A DNA stretch of 64,000 nucleotides, from NCBI RefSeq assembly GCF_018760785.1, contig NZ_JAHHZO010000019.1, forward strand, positions 19,041 through 83,040. The letters are read 5' to 3'. The notes beneath the pieces were generated by a model. The model ran no database searches and had not been told where the DNA came from. It saw only the letters and a program-made list of their open reading frames with translations. Position numbers and translations under genes: made by a program. This document shows, piece by piece, positions 9,048-18,073 of the stretch. This DNA is from Rhizobium sp. CSW-27 (GTDB lineage Bacteria; Pseudomonadota; Alphaproteobacteria; Rhizobiales; Rhizobiaceae). The number at the start of each line of letters is the position of its first letter. Positions within the stretch are counted from its first letter, which is position 1.

Positions 9048-10753
9048 TGTGGAAGAAAGACTCCTATTCCAGCTTGCGACAGGATCGTCTGCTTGCAGCA
9101 CGGCTTGTCGATGGTGTGCTGTTTGCCCTGCAAGCAACGACGGCTGCCCTCTGCCTCCTGAGGGTTTCTTCCGGTGAGCATATCTCTGCTTCCACGGCAC
9201 TGGCTATGATGGTGGCAATCACGTTGCTGCGCTGGCTTGTCATGCGCCAGACGACGACCGCTGGCTATCGGGGTGCCTATGATGGCGGACTTCACTTGCG
9301 TGCCAGCATTCTCCAGCGGTTGATCCGCCTACCGCTCGGGGCATTTCAGACGCTGGAGCGTGGGCGTCTCGTTCAGGCTTTCGGCGAAGATGTGTTGTGG
9401 CTCGAGAACGAGGCATCCAGCACGCAGCCGGACATAGCCTTCAATGCGGCGGCCATGGCGACGCTGCTTCTGTCGGCGCTGGCGGTCTCGCCGCTTCCGG
9501 CTGTTGCGGCAATGCTGTTTCTCACCCTCAGCTTCCTGCTTTTGCGGCTGGTTGCGAAACGGGTTGAGCGTGGCCTTAATAGGCGGGCGCGCGGACTGGA
9601 ACAGGCGGCACTTTCCATGAGCGAATTCTGCGAGGGCATGGCAGTGCTGCGTGCCTTCAGCGCCGCACGCCAATCCACGCCCGGCTTCGAGACGCAGGTA
9701 GAGCGGTTGCGGTTGGGAGCGCGCAAGGGCGTACTATTTGCAACGCCGCTGGCGGTGATGTTTCGCGGGTTGGTCGATCTCGCTGCGGCGCTGGCCATCG
9801 GCCTTTCGCTTTTCCTGTCCTCCGGGCAGGAGGGCGAATTTGGCCGTCTTGCTGCAACATGCCTTTTACTGGCCGCCACCGTCATCCCGGCCCGCAACTT
9901 CGCGGCGCTGATGGCGATGCAGGCGCTCGCGCGGATCGCGCGCACCAATATCGGTGGCATCATGGCGCATGCGGAAATGGCGCATGGCAAGCGCGCGGCA
10001 CCAACTGGTCTGGGCAATGTCGCCTTCCGTAGCGTTTCTTTCCGATATCCCGGGCAAAGCCGGGACGCGCTCGACAACGTGACCTTCGAGGCGCAGCGCG
10101 GACAAATGACCGCGCTTGTTGGCCACAACGGTAGCGGCAAGAGCACCTGCCTGCAATTGCTGATGCGCTTTCATGATGTGACGGGCGGCGCAATTACCAT
10201 AGACGGAACGGATATCCGCGATCTTGCACCGGATGCGCTTGCCGCGTGCTATGCGCCCGTCTTCCAGGAACCGCAGATCGTTCATGACACGGTTGCCGCC
10301 AATATCCGCCTCGGCCGGCCTGATGCCGGTGACGATGAGGTGATTGCGGCGGCAAAGCAGGCTGCGATTCACGACACCATCATGGCGCGCGGCGGCTACG
10401 GCACCGTGGTTGCGCCGCAAGGCCGCAACTTCTCCGGCGGAGAGCGCCAGCGCATCGCCATTGCCCGCGCCATTCTCAAGGATGCTCCGATCGTGCTGCT
10501 GGACGAGGCGACATCGGCACTGGATCCGGAAAACGAACATCTCATTCAGGCCGCTATCAACGTGCTGATCCGCGATAAAACCGTGATCGTCGTTGCCCAC
10601 CGACTTTCCACCATTGCTGAAGCCGAGCACATCATCGTTCTTGAGCAGGGCCGCGCTGCGGCAAGCGGGCGGCACGGGGATTTGTTGCGCAGTTCGCAGC
10701 CATACCGGATCCTCTGGCGGCGGTTTGCAGAGGCCAGTGCTGAGCAGAGTTAA
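9047..10753 (+). CDS. Siderophore ATPase-permease fusion 2 (YbtP/Q-like partner)
   Basis: 568-residue partner half-transporter. About six helices, then an ATPase domain with Walker A GHNGSGKST (about residue 362), signature FSGGERQR and Walker B IVLLDEATSALDPE. The start is placed at the ATG 9047-9049, which overlaps the stop of the upstream partner (TGATG) and implies coupled translation and 1:1 synthesis; an in-frame ATG at 8996 would overlap by 52 bases and adds 17 residues without family character. The two non-identical ATPase ends suggest an asymmetric heterodimer like YbtP-YbtQ. The stop TAA shares the palindrome TTAA with the stop of the convergent AraC gene. Confidence 0.85.
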   Translation: MWKKDSYSSLRQDRLLAARLVDGVLFALQATTAALCLLRVSSGEHISASTALAMMVAITLLRWLVMRQTTTAGYRGAYDGGLHLRASILQRLIRLPLGAFQTLERGRLVQAFGEDVLWLENEASSTQPDIAFNAAAMATLLLSALAVSPLPAVAAMLFLTLSFLLLRLVAKRVERGLNRRARGLEQAALSMSEFCEGMAVLRAFSAARQSTPGFETQVERLRLGARKGVLFATPLAVMFRGLVDLAAALAIGLSLFLSSGQEGEFGRLAATCLLLAATVIPARNFAALMAMQALARIARTNIGGIMAHAEMAHGKRAAPTGLGNVAFRSVSFRYPGQSRDALDNVTFEAQRGQMTALVGHNGSGKSTCLQLLMRFHDVTGGAITIDGTDIRDLAPDALAACYAPVFQEPQIVHDTVAANIRLGRPDAGDDEVIAAAKQAAIHDTIMARGGYGTVVAPQGRNFSGGERQRIAIARAILKDAPIVLLDEATSALDPENEHLIQAAINVLIRDKTVIVVAHRLSTIAEAEHIIVLEQGRAAASGRHGDLLRSSQPYRILWRRFAEASAEQS

Positions 10754-11721
10754 CTTCGGTAGCGGCTGGGCAGTACGCCCTTTGCCTCGCGGAAGGCCTT
10801 GCTGAAATGGCTTAGATTGTCGAAACCAACGGCATAGGCTGCTTCGGTCACACTCGCACCGGCGGAAAGAAGCGTTGCGGCCACATCAAGCCGTGTCGCA
10901 CGAAGATGGGCATGAACCGAAACGCCTATCGCCAGCCGAAATCCTTCCTTGAGGCGGCGCTCATTGAGCCCCACTTCGCGGGCCAGCCGAGCGATGGTCC
11001 AGTCGGCACTGTAATGCTGTTCGATGAGGGACAAGGCTGTGTGAAGACGCGCCAGCTCCTCCTTGGTCAAGGGTTTGAGCGGCACACTGTCGGACTGTCG
11101 CGTTACGGCATCAAGACCGATACTGACCGCCTGTATGGCCTTGCCGTAGAGATAGGCGCGGCGAGCCAGACCTGAACTAAAGCGGCACTGCAACACATCG
11201 GCGGCGACGTTCAGGAGTTCGGCCGGGGCTTTGAAGCCAATCAGGAAAACATCCTGATCCGGCAGACTGTTCTCGGTAATGACGGCTCCGCCCAGCCTTG
11301 CGAGCGAGATGCCGCCCAGCTTTTCCAGCAACGGTTTTTCAACGCGGATATCCACGATGCTCAGACGCCGGTCAGCATCGACATGGTTCTCGCCGCGCGT
11401 GACGCGGTCACAGGCGAAGAACACGGCGGTTCCCGGCTGCACTCTCAGCGGTTTGCCACCATCGACCGACAGGGTTCCCGCCCCATCGAGAAAGACGGAC
11501 AGAGAAAAAGTTGCGGGCCCTTCCGGCCGGAAAACCAGATCCTCAGGCGGCGTGACATCGATCGTATAGATGGTGATGTCGTCACCCGGTTGCTCTGTCC
11601 GCGTCGCCTCGCGCCAGCCAAGCTGGTCGATCTCCGCATCGACGCATGCTTTCCAGCTGATCGGGGCCTGCATCGCGACGGCAACTGCCGTTTCCTCCAT
11701 CGAAGTGTCAATGCCGCTCAT
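10750..11721 (-). CDS. AraC-family regulator (YbtA-like)
   Basis: 323-residue AraC regulator, close to the length of YbtA. The N-terminal sensing domain includes a cupin-like stretch (residues 70-130). The C-terminal DNA-binding region has IARLAREVGLNERRLKEGFRLAIG and VTEAAYAVGFDNLSHFSKAFREAKGVLPSRYR. The ATG at 11721 follows AAGGGA; an in-frame ATG at 11793 would add 24 residues. It is divergent from the FyuA-like receptor gene across 126 bases holding a tandem repeat that could be its operator, and convergent with the ABC pair. By analogy it activates receptor and importer when loaded with siderophore. Confidence 0.85.
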   Translation of the reverse strand: MSGIDTSMEETAVAVAMQAPISWKACVDAEIDQLGWREATRTEQPGDDITIYTIDVTPPEDLVFRPEGPATFSLSVFLDGAGTLSVDGGKPLRVQPGTAVFFACDRVTRGENHVDADRRLSIVDIRVEKPLLEKLGGISLARLGGAVITENSLPDQDVFLIGFKAPAELLNVAADVLQCRFSSGLARRAYLYGKAIQAVSIGLDAVTRQSDSVPLKPLTKEELARLHTALSLIEQHYSADWTIARLAREVGLNERRLKEGFRLAIGVSVHAHLRATRLDVAATLLSAGASVTEAAYAVGFDNLSHFSKAFREAKGVLPSRYRS

Positions 11722-11747
11722 GGATTTATCCCTTGCGTGAGCTTTTA

Positions 11748-11782
11748 GTCCGGTTTCCGTCAATTTGCGTCCGGAAAACGTT
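11748..11782. promoter_or_regulatory. Tandem GTCCGG repeat, AraC operator candidate
   Basis: GTCCGG-N4-CGTC starts at 11748 and GTCCGG-N4-CGTT at 11769. The 21-base periodicity (two helix turns) is the usual spacing of AraC-family half-sites, and the pair lies in the divergent region between the AraC gene and the FyuA-like receptor. Not compared with any known site. Confidence 0.35.
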
Positions 11783-11847
11783 AGCCTTCGCATTTGTTAA
11801 CTGGAATACACCGATCAAGTTTATTTCGCAGGCATCGGGGATTCAAT

Positions 11848-13896
11848 ATGTTACGCGGTAGAAAAATGGCTTTGACGGCGTCGGTGTGCCTTCTGGCGCT
11901 TTCCGGTGCGGATTCTCGTGCGCAGGACGCCGAAGGCGAGACGGTTCTGGAGAAGATCACCATTACCGCCACGAAGCGCGCGCAGGAGATCGGCAAGGTT
12001 GATGCCTCTGTCACGGTCGTCACCGGTGAGGAGCTTGCACAGCGCGGCGTGCGTACGGTTGACGATCTTCAGAAGGTGTTTCCCGGCGTCAGCATGGGCA
12101 ATCGCGGTAACCGCGTCTATTCCAACGTGACGGTGCGGGGCATTTCCTCGCCGGACTATTTCAATCCGACCGTTCAGGTCTATGTCGATGGTGTGCCGCA
12201 ACTGCCCTCGACTTTTTCACAAATGCTGACGGATGTGGAGCGCGTCGAATTCCTGCGTGGCCCGCAGGGTACGCTTTATGGGGCGAATGCCTATGGCGGT
12301 GTAATCAACATTATCACCAGGCGCAAGGATGCGAACCGCTTCTATGTCGAGACGAACCTCTCGCTGGATGAACCGGCGGTGGAGATCGGCGGAACGGCGG
12401 TGGTAGTGCCGGAAACGCTGTATCTCGATTATGCAGCCAGTTTCCGTCATTTCTCCGGCGATATCGACGATGCAACGACCGGCAAGGATGACATCAACAC
12501 TTCCAATAACGGCTATGGCCGGGCAACGCTACGCTATGCGCCGACCGGCGGTGATTTTGACGCATCCATCAGCTACTCGAAGGAGAAGCTGCTTTCCCAC
12601 GAGGAGCTCTATTCGTTCCAGGCCGATGTGGACGATCGGCTTTACCGAAGCGGGCTCTACGGCCACATTCCCGATCTTCGACGCGATGTGACCACGCTTT
12701 CCGGTCAGTGGAACTATCGTTTCGGCGATTTCACATTGTCCAGCATTACGGGCTATCAGAAAAGCGATGTGAAACGCGATTTCTCCGCTGGTGCAGGCAG
12801 CCGTTATGAGTGGCCGCAGGATGACGAGACGATCTCGCAGGAACTGCGCCTGAGCTATGAGGGCGATCTGTTCAGCGGTGTTGCCGGGGTGTGGTACAGC
12901 CACAACGATTTCATGGGCTGGAAGAGCGCCATTGCACCCTATTACGGAGAATCCACCAACAATGTTGTGACAGACAGCGTTGCCGCATTTGGTGAAGTCA
13001 CCTGGCATGCGACGGAACGCCTTGACCTGACAGGGGGGCTGCGCGCCACCTACGATCACTCAAGCATCGACGCTTTCCGCGCCGACACCTATGGCATGGG
13101 CATGGGGTTTGACTTTGACGGCGATGCCGAGTTTACCAGCCTTCAGCCCAAATTCGCGGTCGGTTATCAATTGACGCCTGATGTGCGTCTGTTCAGTGTC
13201 GTTTCACGCGGCTACAAGCCGGGCGGCTTCAACCATAGTATTTCCTCGTCCATCGATGCGGCACCCTATGATCCGGAATCGAACTGGAACTTTGAGGCAG
13301 GCTTCAAGTCCACCCTGCTCGACGGCGATCTGGATCTGTCAGCGAGCGTCTATCACATCCGCTCCTCCGACAAGCAGATCTATGTCGGCATGGTCGGACA
13401 GCAGTTCATCCGCAATGCGGGTGAGGCCACCAGCACCGGCATCGAACTGGAGGCGGCATGGCGCGCCACCGAAAAGCTGACGCTGACCGGCAATGCGGCC
13501 TTCGGGCGCTCCAAGTTCACCGATTTCACCGATCCCTATACCGGCACGTCCTATGACGGAAACCGCATTCCCTATGCACCGGACATCATCTCCCACCTGA
13601 ATATTGCCTATGTGCTGGCTGACGATCTGTTCGACGGCATCTTGACGGCCAACGGTGCCGCCAACCTTTATTCGAAAAGCTGGTTCGACGAGGCCAATAC
13701 CACCGGACAAGCCGGTTACGCGACCTTCGATGTCAGCCTCGATTTTGCGAAGGCGGACGGGTTCTCGGCAAAGCTCTACGTACAGAACATAGCAGACAGG
13801 GCCTACAAGACGTCGGGTTACGTGAATGGTGCCTATGAGCTTGGCACGCTGGGCAAGGGGCGGACCTTCGGCCTGACATTGCGCAAGGAATTCTGA
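11848..13896 (+). CDS. TonB-dependent receptor 2, FyuA-like
   Basis: 682-residue outer-membrane receptor. Signal peptide to about residue 26 (SRAQ); TonB-box region LEKITITATKR. The plug reads VRGISSPDYFNPTVQVYVDG, VPQLPSTF and LRGPQGTLYGANAYGGVINI, which I recognise as very close to the yersiniabactin receptor FyuA, as does the region SRGYKPGGFN in the barrel. The C-terminus FGLTLRKEF ends in phenylalanine. The ATG at 11848 (CGGGGA upstream, proper signal peptide) is preferred to the TTG at 11794. Followed 6 bases later by the MFS carrier. Likely imports a ferric thiazoline/phenolate siderophore made by other organisms. Confidence 0.9.
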   Translation: MLRGRKMALTASVCLLALSGADSRAQDAEGETVLEKITITATKRAQEIGKVDASVTVVTGEELAQRGVRTVDDLQKVFPGVSMGNRGNRVYSNVTVRGISSPDYFNPTVQVYVDGVPQLPSTFSQMLTDVERVEFLRGPQGTLYGANAYGGVINIITRRKDANRFYVETNLSLDEPAVEIGGTAVVVPETLYLDYAASFRHFSGDIDDATTGKDDINTSNNGYGRATLRYAPTGGDFDASISYSKEKLLSHEELYSFQADVDDRLYRSGLYGHIPDLRRDVTTLSGQWNYRFGDFTLSSITGYQKSDVKRDFSAGAGSRYEWPQDDETISQELRLSYEGDLFSGVAGVWYSHNDFMGWKSAIAPYYGESTNNVVTDSVAAFGEVTWHATERLDLTGGLRATYDHSSIDAFRADTYGMGMGFDFDGDAEFTSLQPKFAVGYQLTPDVRLFSVVSRGYKPGGFNHSISSSIDAAPYDPESNWNFEAGFKSTLLDGDLDLSASVYHIRSSDKQIYVGMVGQQFIRNAGEATSTGIELEAAWRATEKLTLTGNAAFGRSKFTDFTDPYTGTSYDGNRIPYAPDIISHLNIAYVLADDLFDGILTANGAANLYSKSWFDEANTTGQAGYATFDVSLDFAKADGFSAKLYVQNIADRAYKTSGYVNGAYELGTLGKGRTFGLTLRKEF

Positions 13897-13902
13897 GCGG
13901 CC

Positions 13903-15117
13903 ATGCGCGCGTCTTCGACCGTGCCGCTGCCGCGCCTGTTGCTCGCGGCAGGCGGCATCTATACCGCCCAGAGCCTCGTAGGCGGATTGACGTTCCTGGG
14001 CGTTCCCGCCGTACTGCGCGCTGAAAATGTGGCGCTCGACCGGATCGGTCTCGTTTCACTGGCGATGCTGGTCTGGGCCTTGAAGTTTCTCTGGGCCGGA
14101 CCGGTTGAACGATGGCGCATCGGTACGGGCGGACGGCGCCGTTCACGGGAACTGATCGTCGCTGGTGAAGTGGTCGTGGTATTGGCTCTCATGGCCTTCG
14201 GTCTTGCCGGAAAGGCGGAGTTTTCGATTATTCTCGGCCTTCTGCTCCTCATGGCGCTGGCATCGGCCACTGTGGACATTGCCTGTGATGCCTTCCTGAT
14301 CGAACAGTTTCCTGAAAACCGGCGAGGGCTGGCCAATGTGGCGCAGGTTGGCGGCGGCTATCTCGGCCTGATCTTCGGCAGCGGTCTGTTCGTTGCCATC
14401 TATGCGGTGTTGGGCTGGTTGGCGGCATCCTGCGTTCTGGCCGCGCTTGTGCTGCTGTTTTCAGTGCCGATGGCGATTGTTCGTGAGGCCACCGTGCCGA
14501 CCGCGCCACTCACCGCCGCCGGATTGCTGAATGCCTTGCGGCGGCATGAGATCAGAATCGGCATCCTCATGGCGATCACGTTCGAACTGGGCGGACGGCT
14601 GGCGCAGGCGCTTGCCGGGCCATTCCTGGTCGATGCCGGGCTGCCGCTTGCAACGCTCGGCCTGTTGAACGGCGGCGGCGGCGTGGTGGCGGGGCTTGCT
14701 GGCACGGCAGCCGGTGGGGCGCTTGCCCACCGGCTTGGCGCGGTGAAAGCCATGTTGTTCATCGGCTGCCTGCATATTGCTTCGCTTTCCGCTCTTGCCG
14801 GAACAGTAGCGTTGGCGCACGAAAAACTGTCTCTTCTTGTCAGCTTGTTTGTCATTGAGAGTGCGGTCATGGCCGCCGGGTTCGTTGTCAGCTACGCACG
14901 GTTGATGGCGCTGGCTTCATCGGCCCAGCCGGGTGTCGACTTCACGCTTTTCCAATGCGCCAGCGCGATCGCCGCCGCCATCTGCGGCATGACTGGCGCG
15001 ATGCTGGCCTCGAAAGTGGGCTATGCCGCGACCTTCGCTTCAGCCGCTGCGCTGGCGGTTGCTGTGCCTCCTATACTTCTCCTGTTCGAACACCGCCTTA
15101 AGAGAGGAATTTCATGA
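13903..15117 (+). CDS. RhtX/FptX/YbtX-like MFS siderophore carrier
   Basis: 404-residue major-facilitator protein with about 12 membrane helices and a GGRRRSREL basic loop between helices 2 and 3. Length, the N-terminal PRLLLAAGGIYTAQSLVGG segment and the neighbours fit the RhtX/FptX group: RhtX carries rhizobactin 1021, FptX ferri-pyochelin, and YbtX accompanies yersiniabactin uptake. It would move ferri-siderophore across the inner membrane, in parallel with the ABC pair. The gene overlaps the next one by ATGA, so the carrier and the monooxygenase are translationally coupled. Confidence 0.72.
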   Translation: MRASSTVPLPRLLLAAGGIYTAQSLVGGLTFLGVPAVLRAENVALDRIGLVSLAMLVWALKFLWAGPVERWRIGTGGRRRSRELIVAGEVVVVLALMAFGLAGKAEFSIILGLLLLMALASATVDIACDAFLIEQFPENRRGLANVAQVGGGYLGLIFGSGLFVAIYAVLGWLAASCVLAALVLLFSVPMAIVREATVPTAPLTAAGLLNALRRHEIRIGILMAITFELGGRLAQALAGPFLVDAGLPLATLGLLNGGGGVVAGLAGTAAGGALAHRLGAVKAMLFIGCLHIASLSALAGTVALAHEKLSLLVSLFVIESAVMAAGFVVSYARLMALASSAQPGVDFTLFQCASAIAAAICGMTGAMLASKVGYAATFASAAALAVAVPPILLLFEHRLKRGIS

Positions 15118-16292
15118 TGACCAGACCGCTTGCCGTGATCGTCGGCGCAGGTGTCGCCGGTCTTGCTGCCGCCTGGTGGCTGGACAAGGCCGGTTGGCGC
15201 TCGCTCGTCATCGAACGTGCTCCGGAATTGCGTCAGAACGGCTACATGCTCGGCCTCTCCGGCCTTGGTTTCGAGACCGTCAGCCGCATGGGCCTCATCG
15301 AAACGCTGGAGGCGGCGTCATACCGGATCGATGAGAACGTCTATAAAGACAGCAAGGGGCGCGAACTGCTGCGTTTACGGTATCGCGATTTTATACGTGA
15401 TCTTCCTTATCTCGCCATACGCCGGAACGATCTCGTTCGGGCGCTGGCCGAGAGCCTGCCGGACACGGCTCAAATCCGTTTCGGCGAAACGGTGGCCGGT
15501 TTCAAGGACAAAGGCACGCATGTTGACGTGAGCCTGGCAAGCGGCGAGACGGTGACGGCCGATCTGCTGATCGGTGCCGATGGCTTTCGCTCGAGCACGC
15601 GGCAGGCGCTGTTTGGGCCGGATGGCGACTGTCTCCAGCCGCTGGGTTATTATTTCTCGGTCTATGACGTTGGCGCTCCTAAGGATTTCAAGACCGATTT
15701 CGTCTCCTATACGGAACCGGGACATCTTGCCGAATATTATGCGCTTCATGGCGGACGTTTGGCCGCCATGCATGTCTGGCGCGACGATCGCAGCGGATTG
15801 GAACGGGTGCCGGACAAGTTGGCCTTGCTCAACAGTATCAGTGCAGGCAGTCATCCTCAGGTTCGTGCACTGCTCGAACAAGCCGGGAGCGCAGAGGACC
15901 CCATTGTCGTGGACAGCCTGACCATGGTCGATCTGCCGCAATGGTCGAAGGGCCGGGTGCTTCTCCTTGGCGATGCCGCGCATTGCCTGACACTGGTTTC
16001 GGGGCAGGGGGCGGGTATGGCACTGGCCTCTGCGGAAATGCTGGCGCAAGCGCTGAAGGAGAGCGGCGACCTGACCGCGGCACTGGCGCATCACGAGGCG
16101 CGCTTACGGCCCATCATTGGCCGACTTCAGGTGAGAAGCCGCAAGATGGCGGCGATTTTCATTCCACAAAGCTGGTTCGCGTTCCGTTTGCGGAATTTCG
16201 TCATGCGCCACATGCCGCGCGCATGGCTGGGCAGATATTTCAGCAGCGCAATCAGGTCTGAAATCGAACTGGCACGGAGAGGATCGAACTGA
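15114..16292 (+). CDS. FAD-dependent monooxygenase of the siderophore island
   Basis: 392-residue class A flavin monooxygenase (PHBH/salicylate hydroxylase fold). The dinucleotide motif VGAGVAGLAAAWWL is at residues 8-21, a DG motif (IGADGFRSSTRQ) near 155, and the FAD-ribose motif LLLGDAAHCLTLVSGQGAG near 283. The usual acceptors are phenols, which yersiniabactin and pyochelin carry as a salicyl cap. The four-base overlap with the siderophore carrier links it to import; modifying the imported siderophore to free iron, or degrading it, is my inference. No homologue is part of the classical Ybt locus. Cytoplasmic, no signal peptide. Confidence 0.8.
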   Translation: MMTRPLAVIVGAGVAGLAAAWWLDKAGWRSLVIERAPELRQNGYMLGLSGLGFETVSRMGLIETLEAASYRIDENVYKDSKGRELLRLRYRDFIRDLPYLAIRRNDLVRALAESLPDTAQIRFGETVAGFKDKGTHVDVSLASGETVTADLLIGADGFRSSTRQALFGPDGDCLQPLGYYFSVYDVGAPKDFKTDFVSYTEPGHLAEYYALHGGRLAAMHVWRDDRSGLERVPDKLALLNSISAGSHPQVRALLEQAGSAEDPIVVDSLTMVDLPQWSKGRVLLLGDAAHCLTLVSGQGAGMALASAEMLAQALKESGDLTAALAHHEARLRPIIGRLQVRSRKMAAIFIPQSWFAFRLRNFVMRHMPRAWLGRYFSSAIRSEIELARRGSN

Positions 16293-16740
16293 ACAATTTC
16301 CAGTGTTGTCGCTGCTGAGAGCCAGCGGCAATCTTCTGCTGTCGGATTGACACAACAGGCTGAAACCGGTTGTCGAGAAATATGCATACCTGAGCTCCAT
16401 ATCAGTGCGCTGAATGTGAAGAGCCGGAAGTTTCAGTCATTTTTCGTTGGATCTACCCGTCTATGGTTCAAATCCCATCAAGAGCTCGAATTTGACGGCT
16501 GCGATCTCAGAAAGTCGGGAAACGGACGCATGCCCGTACCGATGTGGCGATGTCTCGGATAGGCGTCTGACCACCAAAACTGCGTCAGAGCGAGCCTCTG
16601 GCGCTGATGGCGAGTCGGCCGCCACGCCGAAATACAGCCGCATAGGTCCTGATCGATTAGGGCGGCATTAGTGATACGTTTCTGGGTGAGGTTTAGATTT
16701 CTAGGATCAGATTCGAGGCAAGTCGTTCTGCTCTTTGCGC
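16293..16740. other. Non-coding gap closing the siderophore island
   Basis: About 450 bases between two convergent genes. Short open frames here lack ribosome sites and family character. It contains the right copy of the 20-base direct repeat (16463-16482). No transposase remnant or hairpin terminator was obvious. Confidence 0.55.
16463..16482 (+). repeat. Right copy of 20-base direct repeat bracketing the siderophore island
   Basis: ATGGTTCAAATCCCATCAAG, one mismatch from 3828-3847 and in the same orientation, 12.6 kb away. The four bases ATGG pair with CCAT around a TTCAAATC loop, reminiscent of a tRNA T-arm, but the rest of a tRNA is absent. Confidence 0.5.
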
Positions 16741-18048
16741 TTACGGGTTCTGCAGATGGTGCGCAAAGGTGTCGCCCGAATAGTCACGGCGCAGCAGCCC
16801 GGCATCTGACAAAGCCGGCATCAGCTGCTCGAGGGCAAGATGCATGCAGCCGGTCGATCCTCCGGGTGTCAGAACGAAGCCGTCGATGGCGCCTTCATCA
16901 ACCCACTGGCTGATTTCCGCAAGCGCATCCTCCACCGTGCCGATGATGCGCCAATGCCCGGAGCCGTTGACCTCGGGCCTCTCCAGCAATTGGGACACCG
17001 TCAGGTCCTCGCGCGCAATCAGACGCTGCAACAATTCGGCATGGGTCTGACTTCCGCGCGTGATAAAGGGATGCGGCAGATCGGCGACCGTCACGTTCCG
17101 GTCGTCCGGCCAATCCGAAAGATCGAGCCCGATCAGGTTCAGCACATGGGCCAGCTTTCGCCCGCGATCGGCCCCTGCATGCGTCGCCTCGAACAGGTCC
17201 ATCGCCTCCGCACGGCTCGCGCCGAGAAAGAGGCTCAAGCCGGGCAGAAGGCGGATGTCGTCAGCACTGCGGCCCTGGGCCGCTGCCCGCGCGCGCAGGT
17301 CTAGCCGAAACTCAATCGCAGCCTGCATGTCCGGCGTCGATGCAAAAATCGCGTCGGCGAAACGCGACGCAAATTGGCGCCCGGCCTCCGAGGCCCCCGC
17401 CTGCACCAACGGAACCGGCGCCCGACCGAAGGCCGGAATGTTGAGCGGTCCCTTGACCTTGAAATGCCGGCCGGCGTGGTCGATCGGACGGATCAGGCTC
17501 GGATCCGCCATCATCCCTGTCTCGCGATCCCGGACCATGGCCTTTTCAGGGTAGCTCTCCCACAGCGCCTGCACGACTTCGACATATTCATGCGCCCTGT
17601 CGTATCGATCTTCTGAAGACGGCATGGCATCGAGGCCGAAATTCTGGTTGCCATCAAGTGCGGTGACGATGTTCCACCCGGCGCGCCCCTGGCTTAGCCA
17701 ATGCAAAGACATCATCTGCCGTGCCAGAATATAGGGCGGCATGAACATGGTGGAGACGGTGGACAGGAGTCCGATCTTCTGCGTCTCGCGCGCCAGCGCC
17801 GCAAGCAGCACGGTCGGATCGAGGCTGGCGAAGCCACCGCCCTTGGCGAGCAGGGCCATGTTCACGAACATCGTATCCGGGCGAAACACGAAGTCGAGCT
17901 TGGCGGCCTCCGCCCGATGGGCGATATCGATGAAGAACTCCGCGCCGAGCATGGTGTGCGTGCCGCTATCGGAGCGCCGCCAGCCATTGCCGCTCAGCCA
18001 TGTCGGGGCCAGCGACATGCCGATATTCAATCTCTTCGACCTGCGCAT
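16741..18048 (-). CDS. NtaA/SnaA/DmoA-family FMN-dependent monooxygenase
   Basis: 435-residue bacterial-luciferase-like (LLM) flavin monooxygenase. The N-terminal RLNIGMSLAPTWLSGNGWR, the LARETQKIGLLSTVSTMF strand, the SQGRAGWNIVTALDGNQNFG stretch near residue 125 and a late LTPGGSTG segment are typical of the NtaA/SnaA/DmoA group, which oxidises chelators (nitrilotriacetate, EDTA), sulphides and related compounds with FMNH2 supplied by a separate reductase; none is encoded nearby. The ATG at 18048 has AAAGGG 6 bases upstream and is preferred to the TTG at 18075. It follows a TonB receptor on the same strand beyond a hairpin, so it may act on the imported ligand. Confidence 0.82.
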   Translation of the reverse strand: MRRSKRLNIGMSLAPTWLSGNGWRRSDSGTHTMLGAEFFIDIAHRAEAAKLDFVFRPDTMFVNMALLAKGGGFASLDPTVLLAALARETQKIGLLSTVSTMFMPPYILARQMMSLHWLSQGRAGWNIVTALDGNQNFGLDAMPSSEDRYDRAHEYVEVVQALWESYPEKAMVRDRETGMMADPSLIRPIDHAGRHFKVKGPLNIPAFGRAPVPLVQAGASEAGRQFASRFADAIFASTPDMQAAIEFRLDLRARAAAQGRSADDIRLLPGLSLFLGASRAEAMDLFEATHAGADRGRKLAHVLNLIGLDLSDWPDDRNVTVADLPHPFITRGSQTHAELLQRLIAREDLTVSQLLERPEVNGSGHWRIIGTVEDALAEISQWVDEGAIDGFVLTPGGSTGCMHLALEQLMPALSDAGLLRRDYSGDTFAHHLQNP

Positions 18049-18073
18049 CGCATGCCCTTTCATTTCGTGAAGC

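Noticed and set aside
7290..10753. Multidrug or lipid exporter pair
   Set aside because: Exporter fold alone would allow it, but the flanking receptors, AraC regulators and siderophore carrier and the AYADPESE D-loop favour a siderophore importer.
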